64,000 bases of DNA from Calonectria ilicicola (taxonomy: Eukaryota; Ascomycota; Sordariomycetes; Hypocreales; Nectriaceae). Location of the stretch: the NCBI GenBank assembly GCA_020809705.1, contig CP085827.1:5766001-5830000 (forward strand), written 5' to 3'. The notes under the pieces were generated by a model. That model was not told where the DNA came from. It worked only from the letters and a program-made list of their open reading frames with translations, and did no database searches. The translations under genes and the position numbers were made by a program. This document shows, piece after piece, positions 1-10,773 of this stretch; the stretch's first letter is position 1, and each line of letters begins with the position of its first letter.

Positions 1-467
1 TTTCTTCGCTGGCGATAGGCCCTCTTCTGCGCCTGAGCGCCATGGGCCCCTGGAATGTGGGCGCTGGATGGTGCTGGTGTGCTAGCTACAGAATCCGTCG
101 ACGCAAGTGACTCCTGTCCCAGAGATGAGGAGGCTGTCATTGGTGTGTAGGGCTGGAAGCCCTGGCTGACAGGCGGAAGAGACGGGATGCCAATGGGCTG
201 GGGCGTAGTTGCCGCATTTGATCTGGGATTGGAACTCATCACACCTGTCAAGTACTGTGATGATGGTTTTGGCGAGGTAGCCGACGAGACCGAAGAAGAG
301 TCGTAGGACCTGCTGGATAGATTTGGAGAACGGCTATAAAGATTTTGGGACGAAGTTGCCATGGCCGAACGCCCTGTCAGGTCCCAGTCTCTGGCAGGCC
401 GACTGAAGACGTTCTCCGCAGCCCCCCCAACGGGCTGGATGCTAGGCAATCGCTGATCGACGAGCAT
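1..467 (-). CDS. Probable Zn2Cys6-type transcription factor, N-terminal part (runs off the window)
   Basis: An open frame runs on the minus strand from an ATG at 465-467 to the window edge with no stop, about 155 codons. It encodes a Ser/Pro/Thr-rich, presumably disordered N-terminus (MLVDQRLPSIQPVGG..., ENVFSRPARDWDLTGRSAM) and ends at the edge with the basic string QKRAYRQRRK. A second in-frame ATG lies at 360-362; I prefer the upstream one because the residues between them read as protein rather than UTR. From memory of fungal regulators, a basic AYRQRRK-like stretch directly before a CxxC cluster is typical of one Zn2Cys6 family, but the zinc cluster itself lies outside the window, so the family call is inference. 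An upstream exon cannot be excluded. The gene points away from an unusually long gene-free region, which fits a regulator with a large promoter. Confidence 0.55.
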   Translation of the reverse strand, partial: MLVDQRLPSIQPVGGAAENVFSRPARDWDLTGRSAMATSSQNLYSRSPNLSSRSYDSSSVSSATSPKPSSQYLTGVMSSNPRSNAATTPQPIGIPSLPPVSQGFQPYTPMTASSSLGQESLASTDSVASTPAPSSAHIPGAHGAQAQKRAYRQRR

Positions 468-3400
468 ACAAACTACTCTGACCTAGGAACTAGGGATATG
501 GGTTAATTAGAGGACAGTTCCGAGAAGCCCTGTCGACGATCGGGACTGAACTGGCCAAAAGTTGCTTTTTTCCAGTGGCAATCGGCCTTGTTCGGGACCA
601 CCTATGGAAGCTCGCCAACGTCCTCCGCCTGGCGCAGAGAGGGATTGGCTTCTGGGAATTGGTTATCTTGAGGTGCTCCAAGACGGTGCGCTCAAACTCA
701 AAGGTCTCGGGCGAGATGCAATTCCGCGGGATGGCCTCGTCCAAGTTTGATGACGGTATATAAAAATCCCTGGAATAATTAAGATGACAAGAATAGGTGG
801 CTTTGCCGTGTGGCGCTGGGTTGGATTCAAAATATCATCTGGTACAGGCGGGCAGGTTATCAAGCAAAGATAACACTCGCAGAGTGAAGGCAACAAGTAG
901 GTAGATGAGGCTCCGTGCCGGCCGGGGTAGTGGCTGTGAAAGTGGGCTGTCCTCGTCTGCCACGCAAAGCGAAAAGTGGTTGCAAAATCAAAAGGCAAGG
1001 TGATGAAATGCCACGCACGAGGCTAGGGATGTAAGGGAGGCGTCGAGTCAAGATGAGCGCGGGAGTGGGAACAGAGGGAAATCTTGGAAGAAGATGGCGT
1101 ATGCAAGCAGGTATATCGCTGGCCATCAGTCTGCGGGTACGCCCAGCAGCGCCGTGTTAGTGGCGCTGGTCCGTGATCCGGGGCTCTCCGCGGGTTAAAG
1201 CAGATTCGGAAATATTATCTGGACCAGGTATGGAAAATGGGGGGCCCGAGAGGGAGCCAGACCCTTGACGAATTTGACTGGGCAGGGCTGTTGAGATCAG
1301 CCATGCCCGCTAACGTGTTTCGAGCGGAGTTGGGCATCCTCAGAGAGGTCGCCAGTAAGAATCCTGGTCCCAGTCGCTCTGGCAAGCGACCGGCCTAGCA
1401 GAGTGCTTGTTTCTCGGTGGCAGACAGGCTGTAAATGGAAATTATAGTGAGGCGCGCCCTCGCCGGCCGAGACGATAGCTTTGTTTGCAGCGTTGTAGAT
1501 GGGTGTCACAACCGCAACAAGGCAGGGAGGTGTACATGGAGGCTATCCCTCCGCCCAGGCCAGCTAGCCCAGGCATATTCTTATTTCACTGATAGAAGAA
1601 AAAAAAAGGCGCCGGGTGGCATGATAGACGCGGATGGGGCTGAGAGGCTAGTGCGGCCCGACAAGAACATGAAGCTTTTTCGGACCCAGACTTGAAGCTT
1701 CTGGGTAACCTCATTTGCGGCAGCGATGTGCACATGGGACCAGTGTAGGTTTCGGGAATCTTGCCTGTTCCAAACGCTCTATCCCATGCAAACCCCAGCT
1801 CCGGGATCGTGCCTTGAACGCAATGCATATTGCGAGCAAGAACTTGGAGATCGGGAACTGGATGCTCCTGAGATGATGATGCTGGGTTCACTTTACACCT
1901 TGCCGCGAACCTGTGGCATGGAGAGACAAGGATTCGACTCAAGATCAGACGCTAGGACATACATAGGAGCACGGGATATGGCATGCAGTATTGCGGGAGC
2001 TTGGATACATAGGTCATGTTCGTTTAAAGATAGGCTTACGCCCGAGGATTTACGCGTCAGTCCACAGTTGTTGGGTGTAACATGATGCGATGGACGAAAT
2101 AAGGATATCATGAGCGTGGATGATGGCTCCAATGTCTCACTGCCCTACTCGTGGAGAATTCAAGCCACGGCTTCTGATTCAAGGTGCTCCTGGCCCTCCT
2201 TGCAAGACGCGTGGCGTCAGCAGCCGTTGGATGAATGCCAGGGGATATGGAATGGGTCAATGACGGGGATGGCGTCGACAGTGGCTCTTAGGCGCTGGAC
2301 GAGCGACGGACATGCCCTTGTCCATTTCGAGGCGCTCGTCCGAGCTGGCAGCTGGGGTCTGCTTGGAGACTCCTAGACGCCTGCTACTTGTTGTTGGGCA
2401 CAAGACCTACGGAGTGTGGGTTCAACCAAGGTGGTTTCCGAGAGGGTGCCACCTTTCCATGTGTTCGCCAATAGCACGGTTCTTTCCGCCGCCATGGGTG
2501 GGAGGACGATGACGAGTCCCCCAGTAGGGGTCGCAGTGGGGATTCGGGCTAGAGCCGAGTGAACCGCCGGGAAGGGAAGCGCAGCGCGGGCGGCTTGCCG
2601 GGACCCCGTGGTTGACGAGGAATCTCGATGTCTGCCAGGATATACTAGTGGCAGGTGCCCACGCAGACCTGCATGTAACGCAAGACCGGGCGATGTGAGA
2701 GGCGAATGTCGTTTGCGTTTAAGCAAACTGGCATCGGGTACCGCGTAAGCGGGAGGTCGGGACATTAAACGACTCAGTCGTGAAAGAGGCGAGTGGATAT
2801 AGGAAGCCAATGTCTCTATTAACGAACCCCCTGAATGGATTAGTCTGGGCTTGGCTAAAAAATAAAAAAACAATAAAAGTGCATGAGCTAGTCAAATGAG
2901 CTTTGCTGTCGAAAGCGAAAGCGAAGCAATTCACTCAGATGCAGACTCAACGAAGACGCACAGCGAGTGTAGTGCACGCACGCACAGCACCTCTGTCTTG
3001 CTCCTCCATACCATACTTGCTTGGGTTGCGCGGCACGAGCGCTTGGGATTCATAAGGATAGAGAGAGAATGGCACTAACCACCACCACAAGTGACGAAGC
3101 GGTGGTGGTCGGTAGGCGACGAGGCCAAGTGACTTCACACCTAGCTGGATGTTGGAAACACGCCGGCGAAAATGAAAATGGGCGGGACCGATTCGCCGGC
3201 TTGTTCATCGAAGTCGAAGTCGAAATCGATGGAGGTCCCTCTTCGTAACCTTAAACTAACAGGGATGGGTGAGCGCCTTGCGCTAGGTCGGCTCGAATGC
3301 AGCATGGGGCAACTCAATCAATCGTGGACCGCAAGACGCTGCCGAGCCACAGTGCAATTATTTTTCGTTTAGCATCAGTAGCGAGGGTGGAGGGGCGGAC

Positions 3401-4462
3401 GCGCCTCCTGTACGTGTATCTAGATTTGGGCTGAGGGACAGTGGCACTTGCACTTGCACTTGTCGGTGGCCTCAGGCCCTTGTCCTGGCAGCGTGGGCTG
3501 AGATTGGAGTCGAGGGGACGAGGAGGGGTGAGAGGTGAGAGGCGAGAGGCGAGAGGCGAGGGGTCGGCCACCTTGGAGCACCGCCGTCGTTGTTGATTGT
3601 GGATGCAGAAGCGGATGGAGATGGCGATGGAGATGGGACGCGCATGTCGAGGACGTGCATCGGGAGCCAGGGGAGTGGTCGATAGGCTAGCCCTTCGGCG
3701 CGGAGCGACGGCCAGTCAGTGTCCACGCAAACGTCCATCGTCATCATGGGCGTATTTCTCCCTTTGGCAGATTAACATGTCTCGGCATAGTCAGCCATAC
3801 ATAACGATCGGGATACGGATAGGGATGGCCGTGGTTACGCTGTGATGGCGGGAGGTGGGCGACCAACCGATCCGCACTGCTGCTGCTCGCACAGACGGTG
3901 CAGCCCCATGCATGCCACCACACACGCCGCCGACAGGACAAGCACTAGGGGGTGGGAGGGAACATCTGGCCCAGTCCTAAGGCTCAAAGTCCCCATACCC
4001 AAGAAAGGGACAATAGGACAGTGTGGATAGTACGGACTGACATACCAAAAGTCCACACAGCACTATAGCCCACTCACTCACTGCAGAACCCACAGCACAG
4101 CAGGCGGGCCACCCTGGCCTCACGTGCGGCAGGTACCGGCGCCGTCGGGAGCCGAGAGATTGCCCACCCTTGCCTGCCATTTTCATCCCGACGCCGGGTT
4201 GGTTAGCCAGTGCGGCGCAACCACGGAATACGGAACACAAGCAATGTCACACGCAAGCTACTTTAACTCTATCCGTATTCAGTTTGATTCCCCCCTTACG
4301 GAACTCTCTACCGAGCACGTCTCATCCCAGATAGCCCAGGCCTAGACTACATGCGCCGTGCATAGTGGGCTTGCAGGATACTACCGTTGCTCAAGCCGGC
4401 CGGGTCCTTGTTACGATTGTGCCTGTGATATCAGATTCCTCTGACGGCAATCAAAGCGGCTC

Positions 4463-4480
4463 TTTTTTTTTTTTTTTTTT
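4463..4480. repeat. Poly-T tract (18 nt)
   Basis: Uninterrupted T-run seen directly. Similar runs occur at 47895-47914, 51503-51523, 52471-52487 (A) and 55167-55184, all outside coding exons. Confidence 0.9.
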
Positions 4481-5311
4481 GTTGGACGTTGCCGAAAGTG
4501 TGTTGTGTATCTGGTCTGTTACAGCTACAGGGTTCACTCATACTGTCTTCATTCTTCTTTTTTTTGCTTTTATTTCTATTTTATTATTATTATCTTAAAC
4601 TTTATTCCTCGTCAATATTTGACGGTCATTATTATTCAATCAGTATGTCAAATCCCCATTTGTTGATTTGTTCGAGGAAGAAAAAAACATCCGGTGCCAT
4701 GTAAGAAAGAGGCAAAAACCAGCCCTGTGGCCCTCGTCGACTGTTTGAGCAAATAATCTTCCGACGGCGCTTTAACACATCCCCAGTGCCGCTAACACAT
4801 CATCCACGTCATTTAAACAAAAAGGGTGCTGCCCTGGAACTTGGGAGGGTCCGAAAATCCTGCATCCTGGAAAGCCGGATGCGCCTCTGCAGTTCACAAA
4901 GCCTCGGGTTACTCCACATCTACACCCACGTCCGGTACGACGAGCCCTGATCCCTACCACGCTCTTGTGTGTGTACTATTGTAACTATGCCAATAGTCGC
5001 CGACCTGTTCTATTCTCCAGGCACTCGGGCCCTGGCCATCTCCCTGCTCGGCGAGCCACTCCGCTCGATCACAAAAATTATGTCCCAGTACGAGCCGACG
5101 ATCACCCACCCCCCTCTCAGAGCCCCATTCGCTATCGGGCCTCGAGCCAGCGACCTCAACCAACGTCGCCGGTCCTAGGGACGCGGCAATTCAAGTTACA
5201 CATCCAGGACGGCCTCTCCGCCCACCCAACCAGCTCCACCCCTCACCCGCCTAGATGGCTTCATTCGCAGTCACGCGTCTCCATCTTTGTGCGACGACGC
5301 AGATGCCCCAA

Positions 5312-5480
5312 CGAGGTCCAAGTGGACTGCACAATGTGATGCGTGCTACGTAAGACGGCTTCGACGGCCTCCACCTAGAGCTCCCCAGGCCGTCGAGTTG
5401 CAGCTGCACCGGATGTCGACCCGATTTCGAGAAGCAAACATACTGGTCCAGCAGCACGGGAGACACGCCGTCCCCTGCGG
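5312..5480 (+). pseudogene. Relic of a Zn2Cys6 DNA-binding cluster
   Basis: On the plus strand, 5335-5364 reads CDACYVRRLR, the first half of a fungal Zn2Cys6 motif (C-x2-C followed by six residues, then an expected Cys). The second half, SSCSCTGCRPDFEKQTY, lies at about 5396-5446 in another frame. The frame changes near 5361-5366, exactly where the third Cys would sit, and the last Cys position appears to be Tyr. The flanking frames are closed by stops. I read this as a short degenerate remnant of a regulator gene. An alternative is a real intron starting at GTAAGA (5350), but no good acceptor and continuing frame is visible. Confidence 0.35.
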
Positions 5481-7836
5481 CTGATGTGGATCTCTGTCAC
5501 CATTGGACACAGATCGCAAGCGCGATGGGTCGCCTTGCCCGGCCATGAGCTTGAACTCTCACTAGGCGCTCGGCAGCTCCTAATGGCCCCAAGCGGCACC
5601 AGCCGGGCGAGAATGCCATTTTTGTGCATGGAGCTCCAAAGTCTCCAATGCCAATGTGCTGGGCGTGCTTAATCCCGAGAGAGACTACGTATGCCAAATC
5701 CACCTGGGTCTAGTCTCTTGGGAGTCGTGTGTGCGATCAAATTACAACTGGCGGCAAATGCTGCTCCGATTCGACAATCAGATGAAACCCCATTTGGAGG
5801 ACGCGCACCCATTGGGTCTGACCATCTGGTGGGGCCCGTGCTGGCCGTCTTGTCCCCGTTAAATTCACTTGTGTACTTACTCCAGCCGAACGGTTATTTT
5901 GCCGGACGTGGTGATCCGTTCCCACTTCCAGACAAGCTCCCACTTTCCTTTCACTATGGCGGCTCCGACAACCGATGCGTCCTACATCCACTCACCTCAA
6001 CTAAGGCGGCCAATGGCCGTGGGCTCAGCAAAGGGATCGTCCAACACCGTGTTTCGTCCATGTGCCGCTGGCACGTATGATCCCTCGTGCTGTGGTTCCC
6101 AGGCAAGCCACACTGGCGCCGGCGTGAGTTTGGCGGTTTCTGCCCGCTGATCTCCATCCCGGCAACGCCTTCGCACGTCTTTTGCTCAGCGCAATCTACT
6201 GTACTGTCGGAGAGCGCGCCGCGGCAAGACAGGGTTACACCGTTGCCACAGCTATTATCTTTTGGGCAAGATTGACAGTTGCTAGCCTGGATCTACCCGA
6301 CAAGAATGGAAAAAATGGCTTTGATATCTGACACCGTCTGGTTCTGGCAAACTGCCGGCCAAGCCAAGAAGTGGGAAATTCCGACTTTTGTCTTCGCGCT
6401 AGTCGTTTTCTTGAGACATTCTAGCTTTGAATGGCTGAGAATGCCATTTCCCCTCCATCCATGCCCAGCACTAGTTGGTTACTCCACATCCGAGTTTGGC
6501 TCTGCACCCACATCCCACATCCCGCTGCGTTGCAAAACCTTGGAGGCTTACGTACGCACCGTTCCACTATGGGTCAGGTTGAGCTTGACCTGACAGCCAA
6601 GCCAGAGCATCCCAGGCCATTAGCCAGCCCTCTCACAAAGGAACAAAGTATACTCAACCCACTGAGCTTGTCTATTCAGGTCCTCGGAGCGTCGTAGGCC
6701 GCCTACGGGTGTTAATTGCTAGCTATCTATAACACTTGGAAACCCTAACCCTCTGGCTGTGTCATCGGCCTTGCATAATTCGGTGGAAACGACGGTCAAA
6801 ACCTACAGCTCCCTCCTCCTGTCGTTCCTCTCAGAGCCAAAAATGACGCCACCAAACGGCTCTCTAGTTTTGTCTCATATGAGGGTCCGAGCAGGTGCCT
6901 CTCCATAGGTGCGGAGTACGAGTAAGCTTTCGGTCGGGGCGGGCCATCAAAATACTCGGCGGCCAAATTGCGAAATGCTCACTGGCCGGAATCATCTCCG
7001 GTCTCTCTGATCACGAGCAGGAGGAGAATTGTTTTCCACTCTGCGGACGTTTCAAGGAGCATAAGTCCGGATCGCCGCTACTTCTTCCACAGCAGGTATC
7101 GGGCGGTAGTATTTAGCACGTAGTTCGAGACTCTGTGCGTCTGAAGCTGCAATGTCACCGTTCAGCCCACTTCCACAAATGGGTCACTACTGGACCGATA
7201 TACGTCTGTGTAATCCCGCTCTGGCGGTGCTCCCGGCCAGCCTCTCCCCCCACATCTGTTTGATAATCACACTAAGGGAGACCGACCAAGAGCACCAGCA
7301 ACACGGTTCGCTCACGTCTCCTTCTCGAATATTTTCAATCACTAGAAGGCTCGGTCAAAATCATGGCGCGAAGCGAAGTGCCAAATGACGCAGATGCCGA
7401 AATCTCGTCACGCATCCATCGCTGATCATGGGAGTGGTTCCGATTCGTACTGGCGCGAGTTGGCGGATCACTCGTAAGGTTAATGCGTGCAAGAAGCTTG
7501 AGGCGAATCATGTCACAGGCCGAACCAGCGTTTTGTGGGCACGGGCATGTGGCTTGTGGGGGACGACGAGCCGAGATCCTTTAGTCCAGTAGTTGATACC
7601 TTTCACGCGGGTTGACCCCAATCTTCCCTGCTCATGCCAAGCTATCATCCCTGTGCCCTCCAACTCCTTGCCCATGTTCAGGAGGTGACGGGGGAATAGC
7701 GGCTAACCAGTGAGGTGTACTTTTACACGAGTGCCAAAGGCCTTGTTCTTTTTTTCCTTTTGGTCTGCAGTCGCTCCCAGTAGTGGACGCCTCTATCAGC
7801 CTAGTGTGGCCTCCTCACTGTTCGAAATGTCAACAC

Positions 7837-7859
7837 TCAGTCAGTCAGTCAGTCAGTCA
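7837..7859. repeat. (TCAG)n microsatellite
   Basis: Five and a half to six copies of the tetramer TCAG seen directly in non-coding DNA. Confidence 0.9.
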
Positions 7860-9249
7860 TCATGCGAGGGCAACTTGTGGGAGGGGGAACGGTGAAGAAA
7901 TTTGCTCGAGTCAGGTCCTGCTTTTAAACGTTTTCAATGGCCAGATCACCGCCCCAAGGAACATGCAGCAAAGGCAATCGCACACGGGATCGTGTTCATT
8001 CCGGTTCCTCCGATGACTAGCATAAAACGTAAAACAACCACTGATGCGAGGGACGACGCCACGGTGTAGTTACAAGGTCGAGGCAGCGGGCGTAAATATG
8101 CGTACAAGCGAGGCACCAGTACGAGTTGCCGAATGTCTTTACAATACCGATTGGTTCCTCCTCCAACTCTGCCCTGGATGCGATGTGGGTAGGGTTGGGG
8201 ATCAACATTCAATTTGCCGCGTCTATTACGGTACGGTAAGTTATCCGAAGCCCGTGGACTTCCGTCCCATGTTTTTTTCCCACTTCTGACTGGGCGGGTC
8301 GCAAAGGCAAAGTATACGCGGGTCTCCAGCTGTGTGTTTGTTGCTTTATTTGACACCCCGTCTCCAGCATGGGGTCCCGGTTGACATGCCATGGCACGAT
8401 ACGCAGCCATGACGAGGCGCTAATCTTACCCCAGGTGACGACGCAAGCGGGTAGAAGGCGTGGGAGCATTCCCATTAGCCTCAACACTGGCTTAGCTGAT
8501 GACGGGCGGAAGTGAGGGATCCTTCAAGAGTGGGCCGCCGCCAGCAGAAGCTGAGAGCGAGCCTTGAATTGTGAACAGGGCCTAAACGTGCTAGGTTGGT
8601 GCTAAAAGCCAGTTGTCAGCGCTGACAATGAAGATCGCCTTGGGCTAAAAGAAGAAATGCCCGCCACGACAAACAATCGCCTGTCATGGTGTTTGATGTC
8701 GGCTGGCAATAATGGCATCCAATCCCCAGTCCGGCATGCGCCACATCTCCAGGGTTGTTGAGCGCGGTAACTCTGGACATGGTGAGAGGCAGGGGGGTGG
8801 GCATTGGTTGGCAAAGGTTTCGGTGTAAGACGGAGGGGTACACAGGTGTCTGGTGGTGGTGGTAGTGGTGCGAAAACACTTTGTTTTTGCAACTCTCCGA
8901 CAAGACACACGTTTGAGATGGCATCCAGCGGTGCCGTCGCACAGTAAAACGCTGCCCCAGGCCGAGATAGCAGCTTGTCGCTCAACTCCGACGTCAACGG
9001 ACGGAGGCTCCCGAAGCCGGGCTCTTGCTATCGGTCCGTCGTGGAAAAATTCTTACCAAGCTTACCGACAATGTGGGCTCCGAGAACCACGTTCAAGATC
9101 AGTGTCTTTTGACAGGTTCGCTCAATTTGACGCAGAAGATATTTCTATCAACAATTCCCCGGGTTGAACAAGAGATTCAAGTGAATCTCTTCCTAAGTCG
9201 AAAAAACCTCATCGGAATCCATCTCCACCAATCGGATCCACCAGTCATC

Positions 9250-10317
9250 ATGTGCAAATCCCCTCTCCACAGCTTCATTGCTGAGCTTCCCAAGGTCGAA
9301 CAACACCTTCATATCGAGGGCACCCTAGAGCCAGAGCTGCTATTCACTCTTGCGAAAAAGAACGGCATCTCTCTTCCCGATGATCCCGTCTACGCCTCCC
9401 CAGATACGCTCCGAGAGCGCTATGGATGCTTCACTTGCCTCGATGACTTCCTGCACTACTACTATCTCGGAATGAGCGTCCTCATCACCGAGGAGGACTA
9501 CGAAACTCTGGCTTGGGCCTACTTTCAAAAGGCCGTCGAGGACAAGGTCCGACATGCCGAAATCTTCTTTGATCCCCAGGCTCACACGGCCCGCGGCGTG
9601 AGCTACGATACCGTCGTTGCCGGCCTCACCGCAGCCAAGAAGCGGGCGGAAAAGGAGCTGGACCTCAGCGTCGAGTTCATCGTCTGCATTCTGCGCCACC
9701 TCCCCGTGCCCGAGTCGGACGCCCTCGTTGATACCGTCCTCGACCGCGGCCACCTCACCGACGGCACCCTCGTGGGCTTCGGCATGGTCTCGAGCGAAAA
9801 GCCCTTCCCCCCTGAGCTGTTCAAGGACATCTACGCCCGCGTCGCCAAGACGGGAACCCATCTCACAACGCACGCCGGCGAGGAGGCACCCCCGTCCTTC
9901 ATCACCTCGTCCCTCGAGAACCTCAAGGTCTCCCGCATCGACCACGGCCTGGCTGCCGCCCAGGATCCTGCCCTGCTGGCCTCCCTCGCCGCCAACCGCA
10001 CCCTCCTCACCTTCTGCCCGTGGTCCAACGTAGCGCTATGCAACATCCCCCGCCTCGAGGACGCCCCCGTGCGTGCCTTCCTGGACGCTGGTGTCCGCTT
10101 CAGCATCAACAGCGACGATCCGGCCTACTTTGGCGCCTACGTCGGCGAGGTCTACTGCCGCGTCCAGGACACCTTTGGCCTCGAAATCAAGGACTGGGAT
10201 TGGATCGTCCGCGGTGCCGTCGAGGAGAGCTGGTGCTCGGATGAGCGCAAGGCCGAGATCCTGGCCGAGTTGGACAAGGTCGTGGGCGAGTTCAAGGCCA
10301 AGGCTATTGAGGCGTAA
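9250..10317 (+). CDS. aah1: Adenine deaminase (adenosine deaminase-like, Aah1 family)
   Basis: A single exon encodes 355 aa. The product hydrolyses adenine to hypoxanthine in cytosolic purine salvage. The open frame extends 225 nt upstream, but the ATG at 9250 gives an N-terminus (MCKSPLHSFIAELPKVEQHLH) and a length close to yeast Aah1 (347 aa). Metal and substrate motifs of the amidohydrolase fold are present: HLH at residues 19-21 followed by EGTLEP, HAGEE at about 208-212, DHG with His at 232, and SDDP at 288-291. The run HAEIFFDPQAHT and the ending EESWCSDERK match the fungal adenine deaminase branch rather than mammalian adenosine deaminase. It is convergent with ufd2, with 456 bp between the two stops. 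Confidence 0.95.
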   Translation: MCKSPLHSFIAELPKVEQHLHIEGTLEPELLFTLAKKNGISLPDDPVYASPDTLRERYGCFTCLDDFLHYYYLGMSVLITEEDYETLAWAYFQKAVEDKVRHAEIFFDPQAHTARGVSYDTVVAGLTAAKKRAEKELDLSVEFIVCILRHLPVPESDALVDTVLDRGHLTDGTLVGFGMVSSEKPFPPELFKDIYARVAKTGTHLTTHAGEEAPPSFITSSLENLKVSRIDHGLAAAQDPALLASLAANRTLLTFCPWSNVALCNIPRLEDAPVRAFLDAGVRFSINSDDPAYFGAYVGEVYCRVQDTFGLEIKDWDWIVRGAVEESWCSDERKAEILAELDKVVGEFKAKAIEA

Positions 10318-10773
10318 ATAAGCAGGAGGGGAGAAGAGGGCTGTTGATGAGCAATTACGGCCGAGCAGAGAATCCATATGCTGGGCACTGAGTCTGGTTG
10401 TTAGTTGGTTGGTTGGTTGGTTGGTTATAAGCAATAAGTTGGGAGCGATTAATTTGTCATGACTGATGGAGATACCCCAAAGTTGGAGTGGACAAGGGAG
10501 AGTTAAGGACATAGTCATAAAATGTACGTAGCAGGTAGTGTAAGTCGTCATCATTTGTGGTGTGCAGCCCAGAGAGTTCCTTTATCTCCCAGGCCAGATA
10601 TTTGTCTGTCCGTTTTCTGTAACCCGAACCACACGACAAGAGTTAACAAAAAAATCCCAAACCAAGCAGAACCAAGTTAACACACCCCTCCCAACCTATT
10701 TCCAGCCAGTCCCTTGGTCCTCGCCTAGCGCCACATGCAGCTAAAAATCAACGATCGTCAATTCAATTAGTGT
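10318..10773. other. Convergent intergenic region between aah1 and ufd2
   Basis: This stretch holds only the two 3' UTRs. It has a (TTGG)n microsatellite at about 10405-10426 and no coding signal. Confidence 0.7.

Larger units (their letters stand above)
468..9249. other. 8.8-kb gene-free stretch
   Basis: Reading all six frames I find no open frame with recognisable protein content or a credible exon chain, apart from the short relic at 5312-5480. The frames present are short, compositionally odd and antisense to each other. The sequence is not AT-rich, so it does not look like a RIP-degraded transposon island. It contains a T-run at 4463-4480 and a (TCAG)n microsatellite at 7837-7859. It lies between the divergent starts of the left-edge regulator and the adenine deaminase gene, so it probably contains the regulator's promoter and long 5' leader. 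Confidence 0.5.

Noticed and set aside
1921..1945. tRNA B-box-like ggattcgactc
   Set aside because: No matching A box or cloverleaf arms could be drawn around it; no tRNA gene was found elsewhere in the window either.
2373..2873. 166-codon minus-strand frame
   Set aside because: No domain, no splice context and composition like its neighbours; treated as chance.
6741..6756. ccctaaccct, telomere-like hexamers
   Set aside because: Only about one and a half units; too short for an interstitial telomere.
9025..9249. 75-codon upstream extension of the adenine deaminase frame
   Set aside because: The extension has no similarity to the family N-terminus; the ATG at 9250 gives the expected length, so the upstream part is taken as leader.
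9340..9945. 201-codon minus-strand frame
   Set aside because: It is antisense to the adenine deaminase exon and reflects its codon pattern; it has no family features.
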